Of a DNA stretch of 48,013 nucleotides, positions 1 to 9,282 are shown piece after piece (position 1 is the stretch's first letter; each line of letters opens with the position of its first letter). The notes under the pieces are model-generated. The model searched no databases and was not told the DNA's origin. It saw nothing but the letters and a program-made list of their open reading frames with translations. Source of the stretch: Candidatus Colimorpha pelethequi (GTDB taxonomy: Bacteria > Bacteroidota > Bacteroidia > Bacteroidales > P3); NCBI GenBank assembly GCA_018064245.1, contig JAGHVO010000033.1, positions 1 through 48,013 on the forward strand, in the 5' to 3' direction. A program made the translations under genes and the position numbers.

Positions 1-128
1 CCCAAAAAAACTCCCCCACACCCCGCTTACAAAAAAAAAACCCCAAAAAAAAAAAAACCCGCCGCGGCCCCCAACGCCCCCCCCGCCTCTCTTTTATTCC
101 ATCATTCTAGTCAAATGCAACCAATCAT
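1..128. other. Low-complexity contig end plus short intergenic stretch
   Basis: The first ~90 bases are runs of A and C with almost no other composition, unlike anything further in, and look like assembly or sequencing noise at a contig end. Ordinary sequence begins near position 90. I see no gene, promoter or structured element here. Confidence 0.6.
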
Positions 129-590
129 CTATTTCCCGTCCTCTTCCAGATAGAGTTTCCCGTCAAGATAGTAACGGCAGTGAAGCACCTTGCCATCTTT
201 CGAATAACGATAGCGACGAGTCTCTACAATCTTTTGCCTCCCCTCATCGTAGAGATATTGCACACGCTTGACGAGGTTGCCAAATTTGTCGTACTTAAAA
301 GCCTCCTCCATCAGCAACACCTCATCAGCCGAATAAATCATTCGTTTGCTGATACGTTGCTGCGCATCGTAGGAAATCAATTGACGATTCTCAACAACAC
401 CTTTTTCGCTATAGTCATACACCACAGCGACAGCCAACCTGTCTCTATCATCGTAGATGTTGTGTTTCGAAGAAACCAATCGGCCCGACTCGTCGTAGAT
501 GCATTGAGGAGCCTGTGCCTTTCCAGCCAAAGGCAAAAAAAGCAAAAGCAAGCAGCCAACAATTGATATTTGACAATTCGTAATTGACAA
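129..590 (-). CDS. Small secreted protein with YD-like repeats, unknown function
   Basis: The reading frame encodes about 153 residues with a hydrophobic N-terminal segment (LLLLFLPLAGKAQA) that looks like a signal peptide cleaved near residue 26. The rest has repeated Tyr-Asp-x-x-Gly/Arg units (YDESGRL, YDDRDRL, YDAQQRI, YDKFGNL, YSKDGKV), similar in style to YD/RHS-type repeats or MORN-like beta-hairpin units of Bacteroidota exported proteins. The start is uncertain. No ATG lies upstream in frame, and the best candidate is a TTG at 588-590 embedded in a repetitive ATTGACAATT spacer, so the true start or promoter may be eroded. It lies 44 bases downstream of ettA on the same strand and may be co-transcribed. 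Function is not inferable from sequence alone. Confidence 0.6.
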   Translation of the reverse strand: MSITNCQISIVGCLLLLFLPLAGKAQAPQCIYDESGRLVSSKHNIYDDRDRLAVAVVYDYSEKGVVENRQLISYDAQQRISKRMIYSADEVLLMEEAFKYDKFGNLVKRVQYLYDEGRQKIVETRRYRYSKDGKVLHCRYYLDGKLYLEEDGK

Positions 591-634
591 TTGAAAATTA
601 TTTAGTTACGATCAGTTCTAACAACTCAACGCCT

Positions 635-2299
635 CTACATCAATTTCTTATAATGAAGCCTGTGCGGAGTATCATCTCCTAAGCGTTTGCGACGATTTTC
701 TTCGTATTCGCTGTAGCTTCCTTCAAAGAAATAGACCTGCGAATCGCCCTCGAAAGCGAGAATATGCGTACAGATTCTATCCAAGAACCAGCGGTCGTGG
801 CTGATAACCACAGCACAACCAGCAAAGTTTTCCAAACCTTCCTCCAAAGCGCGCATCGTATTGACATCGATGTCGTTGGTAGGTTCGTCTAGGAGCAACA
901 CATTGGCTTCGCTCTTAAGCGTCAGCGCAAGGTGCAAGCGGTTTCGCTCGCCACCCGACAGCACGCCAGCCTTCTTGCTTTGGTCGTTGCCGGAGAAATT
1001 GAAGCGCGAAATATAAGCACGTGAGTTGACCAATCGGCCACCCATCTGGATTTGCTCGTTACCTTCGGAAACGACCTCCCAAACACTCTTTTCTGGGTCT
1101 ATCTGCACATGTTGCTGATCAACATAACCTATCTTGACGGTCTCGCCTACTGAGAAGGTTCCCGTATCGGGCTGTTCCAAGCCCATAATGAGTCTGAAAA
1201 GCGTAGTTTTACCGCAACCATTCGGGCCGATAACGCCCACAATACCGGCAGGCGGCAAAGAGAAAGTCAGGTTCTCGTACAAGAGTTTGTCGCCAAATGC
1301 CTTGCTGACACCTTCTACCTCCAAGACCTTGTTGCCCAAACGTGGACCATTGGGAATATAGATTTCCAAATTCTGTTCTTTCTCCTTCACGTCCTCATTC
1401 ATCATCCTGTCATAGGCAGCCAAACGAGCCTTGCCTTTGGCGTGTCGTGCCTTGGGAGCCATTCGCACCCACTCCAACTCACGCTGCAAGGTCTTGCGAC
1501 GCTTGCTTTCCTGTTTTTCCTCCATCGCCAAACGCTGCGTTTTCTGGTCCAGCCAAGAGGAATAGTTACCCTGCCAAGGAATGCCTTCGCCACGGTCAAG
1601 TTCCAAAATCCAACCAGCCACATTGTCCAAGAAATAGCGGTCGTGGGTGACAGCGATAACAGTGCCCTTATATTGACGCAGATGCTGTTCCAGCCACTCG
1701 ATACTCTCTGCGTCCAAATGGTTGGTCGGCTCATCAAGCAACAGAATATCTGGCTCTTGCAGCAGCAAACGGCACAATGCCACGCGACGGCGTTCGCCAC
1801 CAGAAAGATTTTTCACCAACTGGTCGTCATCGGGGCAACGGAGTGCATCCATGGCGCGATCCAAGCGGCTGTCCAACGTCCAAGCATCGTGTTGGTCAAG
1901 CAACTCCGTCAACTCGCCCTGGCGTTCGCAGAGTTTCTCCATATCGGCATCTGGGTCAGCGAAAGCATTGTTGACTTCTTCATATTCCTTCAGCAAATCC
2001 ACGGTTTCCTGAACAGCCTCCTGCACCACTTCGCGCACGGTTTTGCTGTCATCAAGCTTGGGTTCCTGTTCCAGATAGCCAACACTATAGCCCGGTGAGA
2101 AAACAACCTCGCCTTGGTAGTCTTTGTCAACGCCGGCGATAATCTTCAGCAAGGAAGATTTTCCTGAACCATTGAGACCAATGATGCCAATCTTGGCACC
2201 ATAGAAGAAGGAAAGGTAGATATCTTTTAAGATTTGGCGTGAAGGAGGGATAATCTTCCCTACGCCGACCATTGAGAATATGATTTTCTTGTCGTCCAT
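635..2299 (-). CDS. ettA: ABC-F ATPase, energy-dependent translational throttle EttA
   Basis: The 554-residue protein has two ABC ATPase domains in tandem and no membrane segment, as in ABC-F translation factors. Walker A motifs are GLNGSGKSS (near residues 41-49) and GPNGCGKTT (near 356-364). Signature motifs LSGGERRR (near 165) and LSGGERNR (near 448) are each followed by LLLDEPTN. The charged linker between the domains is present. Length matches E. coli EttA (555 residues). Members bind the ribosomal E site and gate entry into elongation according to ATP/ADP level. The ATG at 2297-2299 gives the canonical N-terminus. It sits between recJ and a small secreted protein on the same strand, after a 117-base gap with no clear promoter. 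Family assignment is secure; the exact EttA role is inferred from homology. Confidence 0.93.
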   Translation of the reverse strand: MDDKKIIFSMVGVGKIIPPSRQILKDIYLSFFYGAKIGIIGLNGSGKSSLLKIIAGVDKDYQGEVVFSPGYSVGYLEQEPKLDDSKTVREVVQEAVQETVDLLKEYEEVNNAFADPDADMEKLCERQGELTELLDQHDAWTLDSRLDRAMDALRCPDDDQLVKNLSGGERRRVALCRLLLQEPDILLLDEPTNHLDAESIEWLEQHLRQYKGTVIAVTHDRYFLDNVAGWILELDRGEGIPWQGNYSSWLDQKTQRLAMEEKQESKRRKTLQRELEWVRMAPKARHAKGKARLAAYDRMMNEDVKEKEQNLEIYIPNGPRLGNKVLEVEGVSKAFGDKLLYENLTFSLPPAGIVGVIGPNGCGKTTLFRLIMGLEQPDTGTFSVGETVKIGYVDQQHVQIDPEKSVWEVVSEGNEQIQMGGRLVNSRAYISRFNFSGNDQSKKAGVLSGGERNRLHLALTLKSEANVLLLDEPTNDIDVNTMRALEEGLENFAGCAVVISHDRWFLDRICTHILAFEGDSQVYFFEGSYSEYEENRRKRLGDDTPHRLHYKKLM

Positions 2300-2416
2300 A
2301 ATTGATAATTGTAATCAGTAAACCGAGAATTGAAGAAATAAGTGGTGATTGGGATATCCGCCCCACAATCTTAATCCCACATTCTACACTTTGACAATCG
2401 TCTTACGTCTAATTTC

Positions 2417-4291
2417 TTATGCATCGTGGAAACGTATATCCTTCACATTCAATTGGATTTCCGTTTTCCCGTTCCAATAGTTTTCTTCCAAATGATAACA
2501 CAAATCGAAAGATTCGCCATGCTTGATTCTCTCATAATGCTCCGCCTGCTTAAAAGCGATGGCAGGATAGGAGCGAGAACGGGCATCCAATTGAATAGCC
2601 GAAAACTTCAGATGGTTTTGTCCAACGATACGAGGCGAAGGCATTCCAGTATCCACCAAATTATTGGAGCGGAAAATCGGGATGTCATTACCTGGCCCAA
2701 ATGGCGAAAACTGCTTGAGAATGCGTAAGTTCTTAGGAGTGATATGCTCCGAGAAACTAATCTCCGCATCTATCTCTATTTCGGGCATCACTGCTTGAGG
2801 AGGCAACATCTCACAAACTATCTGTTCAAAACGTTCCACAAAACGCTCATAATTCTCTGGTTTCAACGACACACCCGCAGCACATTTGTGACCGCCAAAA
2901 TGTTCCAAAAGATCGCTACATTGCTCCAAAGCGGTATGAATGTCGAATTCCTTGATGGAACGTGCCGAACCCACCAGCATATCTTCAGCAGAACGTGTAA
3001 AAACGATAGCTGGCCTGTAATAGGCTTCCACCAATCTTGAAGCCACAATTCCTACCACACCTTTATGCCATTGTTCATCGTAAAGCACTATAGACCTGCG
3101 TTCCCGAAGTACTTCACTAGAATCAATTCTATTCTGGGCGTCCTTGGTAGCCGTGGAATCAAGTTCCTTGCGTTCTTGATTATAATCGTTGATGGCCGCA
3201 GCTTTTTCCTTGGCTTGCTCCTTGTCTTCGAGCAACAAAAGCCATACCGAGTCTCGCGCATCGTGAATTCGCCCCGCCGCATTGATTCTCGGACCCACCA
3301 AAAACACTAAATCACTGATGGTAAGCTCTTTTTCAAAATAACCTCCCATCTGCTGGGGCGTTGCATCACTACCATGAGGCGCAGTGCCGTTAGCAGAAGC
3401 CGGTGTTGCAACTCTCGGAGAGATATGTCCATAGCGCAAAAGAGCCTCAATGCCTGGACGCGGATGGGTGTTGATGACCTTCAAGCCAAATGCCGCAAGC
3501 ACGCGGTTTTCGCCAGTAATCGGTACAATGTCGGATGCGATACTGACAACCACCAAATCGAGATATTTGAGCAAATGCAGTTTCAATGCTTCTTGCACCT
3601 GGCGCTGGTGTTCACTGAGCGCATTGGGATTATCGGAAAGTCCAACTCCCGTTATCTTCTTCAGATGAGCCTCAATAATCTTGAAACCAATTCCGCAGCC
3701 CGAGAGCTCCTTGTATGGATATGGACAGTCTTCTCGTTTGGGGTCGAGTACGGCTACCGCGGCAGGCAAAGTCTCACCTGGAAGATGGTGGTCGCCGATG
3801 ATACAGTCAATGCCGTACTGGTTGGCGTAATCGACCTGCTCAATAGCCTTAATACCACAATCCAGCGCAATGACTAATTTTACGCCCGTATCGTGCGCAT
3901 AATCAATACCTTTAAACGAAATACCATAACCTTCGGTATCACGATCCGGAATATAAAAATCAATATTTGATGTCAACGAATGGAAATAGGAGTACACCAA
4001 GGCCACTGCCGAGGTTCCATCGACATCATAATCACCATAAATAAGGATGCGTTCCTTGTTCTGAATGGCTTCATTTATACGCTCTACCGCACGTTCCATA
4101 TCCTTCATCAGGAACGGATCATGTAGTTGGTCTAAACTCGGACGGAAGAAACGTTTTGCTTCTTCAAAGGTAGTTATGCCACGTTCTACCAACAACGTAG
4201 CAATTATTCTATCTACGCCCAACGATTCCGCAAGTCTGTTAACATCCTCTATTTCATAGTCTTTCTTTAATAACCAACGTTTTTCTTTCAT
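2417..4291 (-). CDS. recJ: Single-stranded-DNA-specific exonuclease RecJ
   Basis: This 624-residue protein carries the DHH phosphoesterase motifs of RecJ: YGDYDVDGTSA near residue 86 and GDHHLPGE near 164. The DHHA1 motif GGHKCAAG lies near residue 466, followed by a C-terminal OB-like domain. RecJ degrades single-stranded DNA 5' to 3' in RecF-pathway recombination and mismatch/base-excision repair. An unusual feature is a low-complexity insert rich in Ala, Thr, Pro, Gly and Ser near residues 287-315, just before the conserved GPRINAAGRIHDA block; most RecJ proteins have only a short loop there. It follows the ABC exporter operon after an AT-rich hairpin and precedes ettA. Confidence 0.95.
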   Translation of the reverse strand: MKEKRWLLKKDYEIEDVNRLAESLGVDRIIATLLVERGITTFEEAKRFFRPSLDQLHDPFLMKDMERAVERINEAIQNKERILIYGDYDVDGTSAVALVYSYFHSLTSNIDFYIPDRDTEGYGISFKGIDYAHDTGVKLVIALDCGIKAIEQVDYANQYGIDCIIGDHHLPGETLPAAVAVLDPKREDCPYPYKELSGCGIGFKIIEAHLKKITGVGLSDNPNALSEHQRQVQEALKLHLLKYLDLVVVSIASDIVPITGENRVLAAFGLKVINTHPRPGIEALLRYGHISPRVATPASANGTAPHGSDATPQQMGGYFEKELTISDLVFLVGPRINAAGRIHDARDSVWLLLLEDKEQAKEKAAAINDYNQERKELDSTATKDAQNRIDSSEVLRERRSIVLYDEQWHKGVVGIVASRLVEAYYRPAIVFTRSAEDMLVGSARSIKEFDIHTALEQCSDLLEHFGGHKCAAGVSLKPENYERFVERFEQIVCEMLPPQAVMPEIEIDAEISFSEHITPKNLRILKQFSPFGPGNDIPIFRSNNLVDTGMPSPRIVGQNHLKFSAIQLDARSRSYPAIAFKQAEHYERIKHGESFDLCYHLEENYWNGKTEIQLNVKDIRFHDA

Positions 4292-4338
4292 TTCTTTCTG
4301 GTTGTAAAGTTACGATTTTTATCACAATCAGAAAAAAT

Positions 4339-4364
4339 TTTTTAACAATTGTTATTGTTAAAAA
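4339..4364 (-). terminator. AT-rich hairpin after the ABC-2 exporter operon
   Basis: A perfect 11-base inverted repeat (TTTTTAACAAT ... ATTGTTAAAAA, 4-base loop) lies between the permease stop and recJ. Read on the minus strand, the stem is followed by a T run. The stem is very AT-rich, so termination may be weak; it could also act as an operator upstream of recJ. Confidence 0.45.
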
Positions 4365-4414
4365 TCATAACACACACACACTAAGTCATTTAGCATTCAG
4401 AAAATCGTTGCTTT

Positions 4415-5782
4415 TCAAAGTTTTTTCTTTTCTTGAGACGAATCGCTCTTTTGCTTATTCATTCTCAAAACCTTCCATACATCGCGATAGGTCGTTCTCT
4501 TACCATAGTGCAGAATTCCCCACCGATAAGTCTTTGCTGCAAGCCATACGCAAAGCGGGAAAGTGGCCAACAGCAAGCCTACAGAAAGCAACACCTGCCA
4601 AAGCGGAACGCCAAACGGGATGCGGAACATCATTGCCACGGGAGAGGTGAACGGGATGATGGAAAACCATTGCGCCAGACTTCCCGACGGTTCATTGATC
4701 AACGCAGGAAGCATCAAAAAGGAAAGCAATAACGGAATTGTGATAGGCAAAGTGAACTGCTGGGAATCCGTCTCGCTGTCCACCAAAGAACCCGCCGCCG
4801 CAAAAAGTGTGGCATAGAGCAGATATCCGACAAGAAAATAGAGCAAGAACATGCCCACAATCAGCGGGAAATTGATAGCCGTCAACCCTTGCACAGCCTC
4901 CGAGATAGGAGCGGCTTGTTGCTGCGCTTCCATTTGTGCCACCGCCTCGGATCCCTTGGTGGCCACCGAAGTCATCTCTTGACGTGCGGCAGCCTGTTCC
5001 AAAAGGTCGGAATTGGAAATGCTCACACCCACCATGGCAACGCCCGAAAGCAACACCCAAAGCAAGAACTGAGTCAAACCAACAAGTCCCACGCCAACAA
5101 CCTTGCCCATCATCAATTGGAACGGTTTTACGCTACACACAATGATTTCCAGAATTCTATTTCCCTTTTCCTCCATTACGCCGCGCATCACTTGAGAGCC
5201 AAAGATAAAGACCGCCATGAAGACAAGCAAAGCCAGCAAGATGCCGACCACCACTTTCACTTCCAAGAATCCGTCTCGACCAGTCTCTATATCACTGGTA
5301 TGCAATTTAATATGCGTATTTGTGATTAAATCATAGTCGTCGGGGGAAATGCCGTGGACATCTAGAAGAATTCGGTCTCGGAGGATGCGTTGCAATTGGT
5401 TTTCAATATCCGACTGAACATTCAGCGATGGTGCGTCGGAATAATAATACATAAAGGCATCGTTGGGTATGGTATTAGAGCGCGCTGGAATATAGACAAT
5501 TACATCGGCGCTATCTCCGTTCTTGATTTGGTTTTTTGCGTACTCCAAACTTCCTGCGTCGTGATAGGAGATTGATTCAGACGAACGAAACTCCTGCACA
5601 AAGACATCCGTTTCGTCAACAACCAACACATGCGATTGTTCCAAAGGTTTGGTGGCAAGAATAATCGGAACCGCATAGAGTCCAGCCACCAAGATGGGAA
5701 CCAAAATAGTCAGCACCCAAAACGAAGTCTTACGTACACGCGTCAAGTACTCCCGCTGTATGACAAGTAAAATCTTTCTCAA
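4415..5782 (-). CDS. ABC-2 type transporter permease (NatB-like)
   Basis: The 455-residue membrane protein starts MRKILLVIQREYLTRVRKTSFW, the usual N-terminus of NatB/ABC-2 permeases, followed by a first TM helix. A large extracytoplasmic region (about residues 45-185) comes next, then five or so TM helices to the C-terminus. The start is a TTG (5780-5782); the N-terminal family match makes this the likely start despite the rare codon. It begins 7 bases after the stop of the ATP-binding subunit gene, so the two are co-transcribed and probably form one exporter. Relatives export sodium, drugs or peptides; substrate is not predictable here. The cytoplasmic tail is short and Lys/Ser-rich. Confidence 0.88.
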   Translation of the reverse strand: MRKILLVIQREYLTRVRKTSFWVLTILVPILVAGLYAVPIILATKPLEQSHVLVVDETDVFVQEFRSSESISYHDAGSLEYAKNQIKNGDSADVIVYIPARSNTIPNDAFMYYYSDAPSLNVQSDIENQLQRILRDRILLDVHGISPDDYDLITNTHIKLHTSDIETGRDGFLEVKVVVGILLALLVFMAVFIFGSQVMRGVMEEKGNRILEIIVCSVKPFQLMMGKVVGVGLVGLTQFLLWVLLSGVAMVGVSISNSDLLEQAAARQEMTSVATKGSEAVAQMEAQQQAAPISEAVQGLTAINFPLIVGMFLLYFLVGYLLYATLFAAAGSLVDSETDSQQFTLPITIPLLLSFLMLPALINEPSGSLAQWFSIIPFTSPVAMMFRIPFGVPLWQVLLSVGLLLATFPLCVWLAAKTYRWGILHYGKRTTYRDVWKVLRMNKQKSDSSQEKKKL

Positions 5783-5789
5783 AGCGTTA

Positions 5790-6500
5790 TTATTTTTGTT
5801 TTACCGTTTGGACAAAAATCTCGCTGAGACTTTTGCCCGAATACTGTTGCTTGATATCCTCCAACTTTCCGCTCAACACTACATGTGATTGGTTTAGCAA
5901 TGCCACATGAGAACATAGTTCCTCAATGGAGTTCATGTTGTGCGACGAAAGGATGATGGTAGCACCTTCGCTATTCAGCCGAAGCATTTCCTCCTTAAGC
6001 AACTCAGCATTCACTGGATCAAACCCGCTGAAAGGCTCGTCGAAAATAATGAGCTGAGGTTTGTGCAACACCGTAGTAATAAACTGAACCTTTTGTTGCA
6101 TACCTTTGGAAAGTTCTTCAACTTTGCGATTCCACCACGGCTCAATCTCGAAGCGAGAAAACCATTCATGCAGACGCGATTCGGCTTCCTGTCGTGAAAG
6201 ACCTTTTAATTGTGCAAGATAGACAGCCTGGTCACCCACCTTCATCTTTTTATACAAGCCCCGTTCTTCAGGCAGATAACCTAATGTCGCCACATCCTCA
6301 TCCTTCATCGCGACACCATTGAGCAGTACTTCACCTTCATCAGGTTCGATAATACGATTGATAATGCGAATAAGTGTAGTCTTCCCGGCTCCATTGGGCC
6401 CCATCAAGCCGAAAATCTCACCTTTTCGCACATGAATGTCAATGGAATCCAAAGCCTTGAATGTTCCGAAACTTTTAGAAATATGATTTATGTTCAGCAT
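5790..6500 (-). CDS. ABC transporter ATP-binding protein (NatA-like)
   Basis: The 236-residue single ABC ATPase has Walker A GPNGAGKTT near residues 35-43, signature LSKGMQQKV near 133 and Walker B LIIFDEPFSGFDP. The order and the MLNINHISKSFGTFKAL start match the NatA/CcmA-type exporter subunits that pair with ABC-2 permeases. Its partner gene follows after 7 bases. It is preceded after 37 bases by the BatA-like gene, so it is probably part of the same transcript starting at 10335. Substrate unknown. Confidence 0.9.
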   Translation of the reverse strand: MLNINHISKSFGTFKALDSIDIHVRKGEIFGLMGPNGAGKTTLIRIINRIIEPDEGEVLLNGVAMKDEDVATLGYLPEERGLYKKMKVGDQAVYLAQLKGLSRQEAESRLHEWFSRFEIEPWWNRKVEELSKGMQQKVQFITTVLHKPQLIIFDEPFSGFDPVNAELLKEEMLRLNSEGATIILSSHNMNSIEELCSHVALLNQSHVVLSGKLEDIKQQYSGKSLSEIFVQTVKQK

Positions 6501-6537
6501 GAATTAGTCTCTTTAATTTTACATAAAATAAATGTAA

Positions 6538-8619
6538 TCATTGTTTTACGGATCGTTTATCCGACGAGGAGGAATCGTTCTTTGGTTTTATGACAAGCAA
6601 TACAATTTCAGCCAACAAAAAGAGCAGCGCCAAAACGATGCAATAGCGATACAGCGGCGTTCCTTCCGTTTTTTTCTTTATATACTGGTCCAACAGTGTT
6701 GTGCCGGTCTTGACGACATCAAAATTGTCGATGTTGAACTGTTTCAGGTTCTCGACCAATTCCGACCCCTCGAAAAACAGCAACTCCGACTCTTGGCGTG
6801 AGTAATTGAGCGAAATGCCTTCCGTTTTCGAATCTGACACCAACAAGTCGTAATTGCCCGACTCGGAGATCTCGCCATGCAGATAGAGCAAACACCGACC
6901 TCCTACCGTTCTGATGTCGGGAATAACATCTGTTTTTGCCCCACGCAACACCACGTTTCCTTCTTTCAATTGATAGTCATTACGAGAGAGCAAAATAGGT
7001 TGTTGATTGTCAAACATGGCATAGAAACCCGTGGCAGGGGTACTGAACAGAGCCATATTATAGAAAGTGGGGACGTAAAGTGCCTGCTGCATAAAATCGT
7101 TATACTGAACGTTCAAAGGAGAGGTCATCAAAAAACACTTTCCCAAACCCCATTGCGTCTCGCTCACCAAACAATTACCATCCGCAAAAGAGATGATGGG
7201 TTCCGAAACGCTCGCCCCACGTTCAGTCAAGTATCGACCTTTGGCTGTGGGGCATTCAACATCTTGCAAACTTCCCGAAAACACGTTTTGGTAGTGATGA
7301 CTATTGACATTAATCTCCGACGCCTTGACAGTTTGATCCGACCATTTTCCCAACAAAGGCATCTGCAACTTGCGCAGCAGATTATTATAGGCATTCACGT
7401 CACACTTTTCAGGAGGAGCGACCAATAGCGAACCACCCTCATGTACAAAATCCACCAGCGTCTGAACCAACCCTGAAGGCAAAGTAGAAAGCGCATCCAG
7501 CACTACAAAACGATGGTCACCCAAAGTTGAGAAGTCTATCCGTTGCATCGAAACGGTTTGATACTCTACCGCACTGTCGCTAGAGAAAAGCCTTTCCAAA
7601 AATTGATTGGGCGCCGATTGTCCATATATATCCAAAACAGGAATACGGTCCGAAACATTGATGGAAAAGAAAAACTGGTCGTCGAAAGTAATTGGATAGT
7701 CAACCGTTTCCACTCTGCACTGAAGAGCGCCATGCTGTTCTATGGGGAGATGCATCGTTACAGTCGCATAACTCTTGGCCGGCACGTCGACCGATGACAT
7801 GGCACGTTGCTTGTCGCCAACAAACAGCCGTACGGGAGCGCCTTCGACGGCAGTTTCTCCAGTATTGCGGACATAGACTTCCAAAGCGACATCCCCTCCC
7901 ACGAAAAAGGCAGGGGCATTCAAAGCGACGGAATCGATATAAAGATTATCGATAGCCGCAGCCTGAAGCGGCACAAAAGTAACAGATACTGAACTATCTA
8001 CGACGAAATCACTGAAATGAGTAACCGATTTCTGAAAGTCAGAGATTAGGTAAGCATATCGGGTGCCAACGCAATTGGCATGCATAAAATCATACTGTCG
8101 GCGCAACACCTCCGACAAATCTTTCGCCAAGGGCGACAATTGCACATCATCTACAACCTCCAGCAATTCCTCTTTGTTTAACCAACGGAACTGGCTTCCT
8201 GTAAAATCATTGGTCACCAACTGGAAGTTGTCGGAAGGCTTATATGCCGACGCAATTTCTCTGACCTTATTCTTTCCATGTTCCAACAACATTCCGTAAG
8301 TGTCATCCCCTCCCATGCTGAACGAATTGTCAAGATAAATGCTCACGTACGCAGAACTTGAGGCTTTTTGCGCCTGATTATTTGGAATGTAAGGCTGGGC
8401 AAACGCCAAAACCAAAAACACCACTGCCAAGATACGCGACAGCAAAATCAGCAACCGACGCAAGTTGGATTGGCGCTTGGTTTCCTCTTGCATCTCACGA
8501 AGCAAAGCCACATTGCTAAAATAGACCTTCTTGTAACGACGGAAATGGAACAGGTGGACAAGAATAGGAATTGCCACCGCTACAAGAGCTATCAAAAACA
8601 ATGGGTTGACAAATCTCAT
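6538..8619 (-). CDS. BatA-domain membrane protein with vWA-like region
   Basis: The 693-residue protein starts with the BatA-type N-terminal double-TM segment: MRFVNPLFLIALVAVAIPILVHLFHFRRYKK begins it, and a second helix lies near residues 57-76. A von Willebrand A-like segment follows, with the MIDAS-like DNSFSMG (near residue 97). A long beta-rich extracytoplasmic region comes next, and a C-terminal TM helix near residues 660-680 has a short charged tail. Such proteins are common in Bacteroidota, often near aerotolerance (Bat) or MoxR loci, but no MoxR or DUF58 gene is adjacent here. The gene overlaps no other; nth ends 3 bases upstream. Function is not established for this subfamily. Confidence 0.8.
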   Translation of the reverse strand: MRFVNPLFLIALVAVAIPILVHLFHFRRYKKVYFSNVALLREMQEETKRQSNLRRLLILLSRILAVVFLVLAFAQPYIPNNQAQKASSSAYVSIYLDNSFSMGGDDTYGMLLEHGKNKVREIASAYKPSDNFQLVTNDFTGSQFRWLNKEELLEVVDDVQLSPLAKDLSEVLRRQYDFMHANCVGTRYAYLISDFQKSVTHFSDFVVDSSVSVTFVPLQAAAIDNLYIDSVALNAPAFFVGGDVALEVYVRNTGETAVEGAPVRLFVGDKQRAMSSVDVPAKSYATVTMHLPIEQHGALQCRVETVDYPITFDDQFFFSINVSDRIPVLDIYGQSAPNQFLERLFSSDSAVEYQTVSMQRIDFSTLGDHRFVVLDALSTLPSGLVQTLVDFVHEGGSLLVAPPEKCDVNAYNNLLRKLQMPLLGKWSDQTVKASEINVNSHHYQNVFSGSLQDVECPTAKGRYLTERGASVSEPIISFADGNCLVSETQWGLGKCFLMTSPLNVQYNDFMQQALYVPTFYNMALFSTPATGFYAMFDNQQPILLSRNDYQLKEGNVVLRGAKTDVIPDIRTVGGRCLLYLHGEISESGNYDLLVSDSKTEGISLNYSRQESELLFFEGSELVENLKQFNIDNFDVVKTGTTLLDQYIKKKTEGTPLYRYCIVLALLFLLAEIVLLVIKPKNDSSSSDKRSVKQ

Positions 8620-8622
8620 CTC

Positions 8623-9279
8623 TTATTCTTTTTTTGTCTGCTGAAAACACAATTCACTGATGCCGCACTGCTCACAATGAGGAGCCCTCGCCGTACATAC
8701 ATAGCGGCCATGCAACAGCAACCAATGGTGCGCCAAAGACAGCTTTTCTTCGGGAAACAGTTTCACCAGTTCCTGCTCGGTATGCAAAGGAGTCTTACTA
8801 TCACAAGTAAGGCCAATCCTATTGGCGACGCGGAACACATGCGTATCCACAGGCATCGCCGGCTTGTCAAACGCCACAGCGAGCACCACGTTGGCAGTCT
8901 TCCTTCCAACACCCGGCAAAGATTGCAAAGCCTCCATAGTATTGGGAACTTCCCCTCCAAAGTCACGCAGCAGAGTCTGCGCCATGGCAACCAAATGTTC
9001 GCTCTTGCTTCTTGGATACGAAACACTTTTTACATACGCAAACACCTCATCAGAAGAAACTTGCGACAATGCCAAAGCGTTGGGGAACGCTTTAAAAAGA
9101 GCAGGCGTAACCATATTGACACGCTTGTCGGTACATTGCGCCGATAACATCACCGCGACAAGCAACTGGAACGGATTTTCGAAATGGAGCTCGGACTTTG
9201 CGTCAGGATGAGTCCTTTCAAAATAGGCAATCAATTCCGCCATGTATGGGTATGACCGCTTTTTTTTCATCGCTTCCAC
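8623..9279 (-). CDS. nth: Endonuclease III, DNA glycosylase/AP lyase
   Basis: The 218-residue protein has the helix-hairpin-helix LPGVGRKTANVV with the catalytic Lys (near residue 122), and the catalytic Asp in VDTHVFRV about 18 residues later. A C-terminal [4Fe-4S] cluster motif has Cys spaced C-x6-C-x2-C-x5-C. It removes oxidised pyrimidines and cleaves the resulting abasic site. The open frame reaches a GTG at 9277-9279, but an ATG three codons in (9268-9270) begins MKKKRSYPYM and is an equally good start. It lies 3 bases after the exo/endo/phosphatase gene and 3 bases before the BatA-like gene, so it is inside an operon. Confidence 0.95.
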   Translation of the reverse strand: MEAMKKKRSYPYMAELIAYFERTHPDAKSELHFENPFQLLVAVMLSAQCTDKRVNMVTPALFKAFPNALALSQVSSDEVFAYVKSVSYPRSKSEHLVAMAQTLLRDFGGEVPNTMEALQSLPGVGRKTANVVLAVAFDKPAMPVDTHVFRVANRIGLTCDSKTPLHTEQELVKLFPEEKLSLAHHWLLLHGRYVCTARAPHCEQCGISELCFQQTKKE

Positions 9280-9282
9280 TCG

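Noticed and set aside
8368..9147. 259-codon plus-strand frame opposite nth and the BatA-like gene
   Set aside because: It crosses two minus-strand genes with clear motifs and shows none itself.
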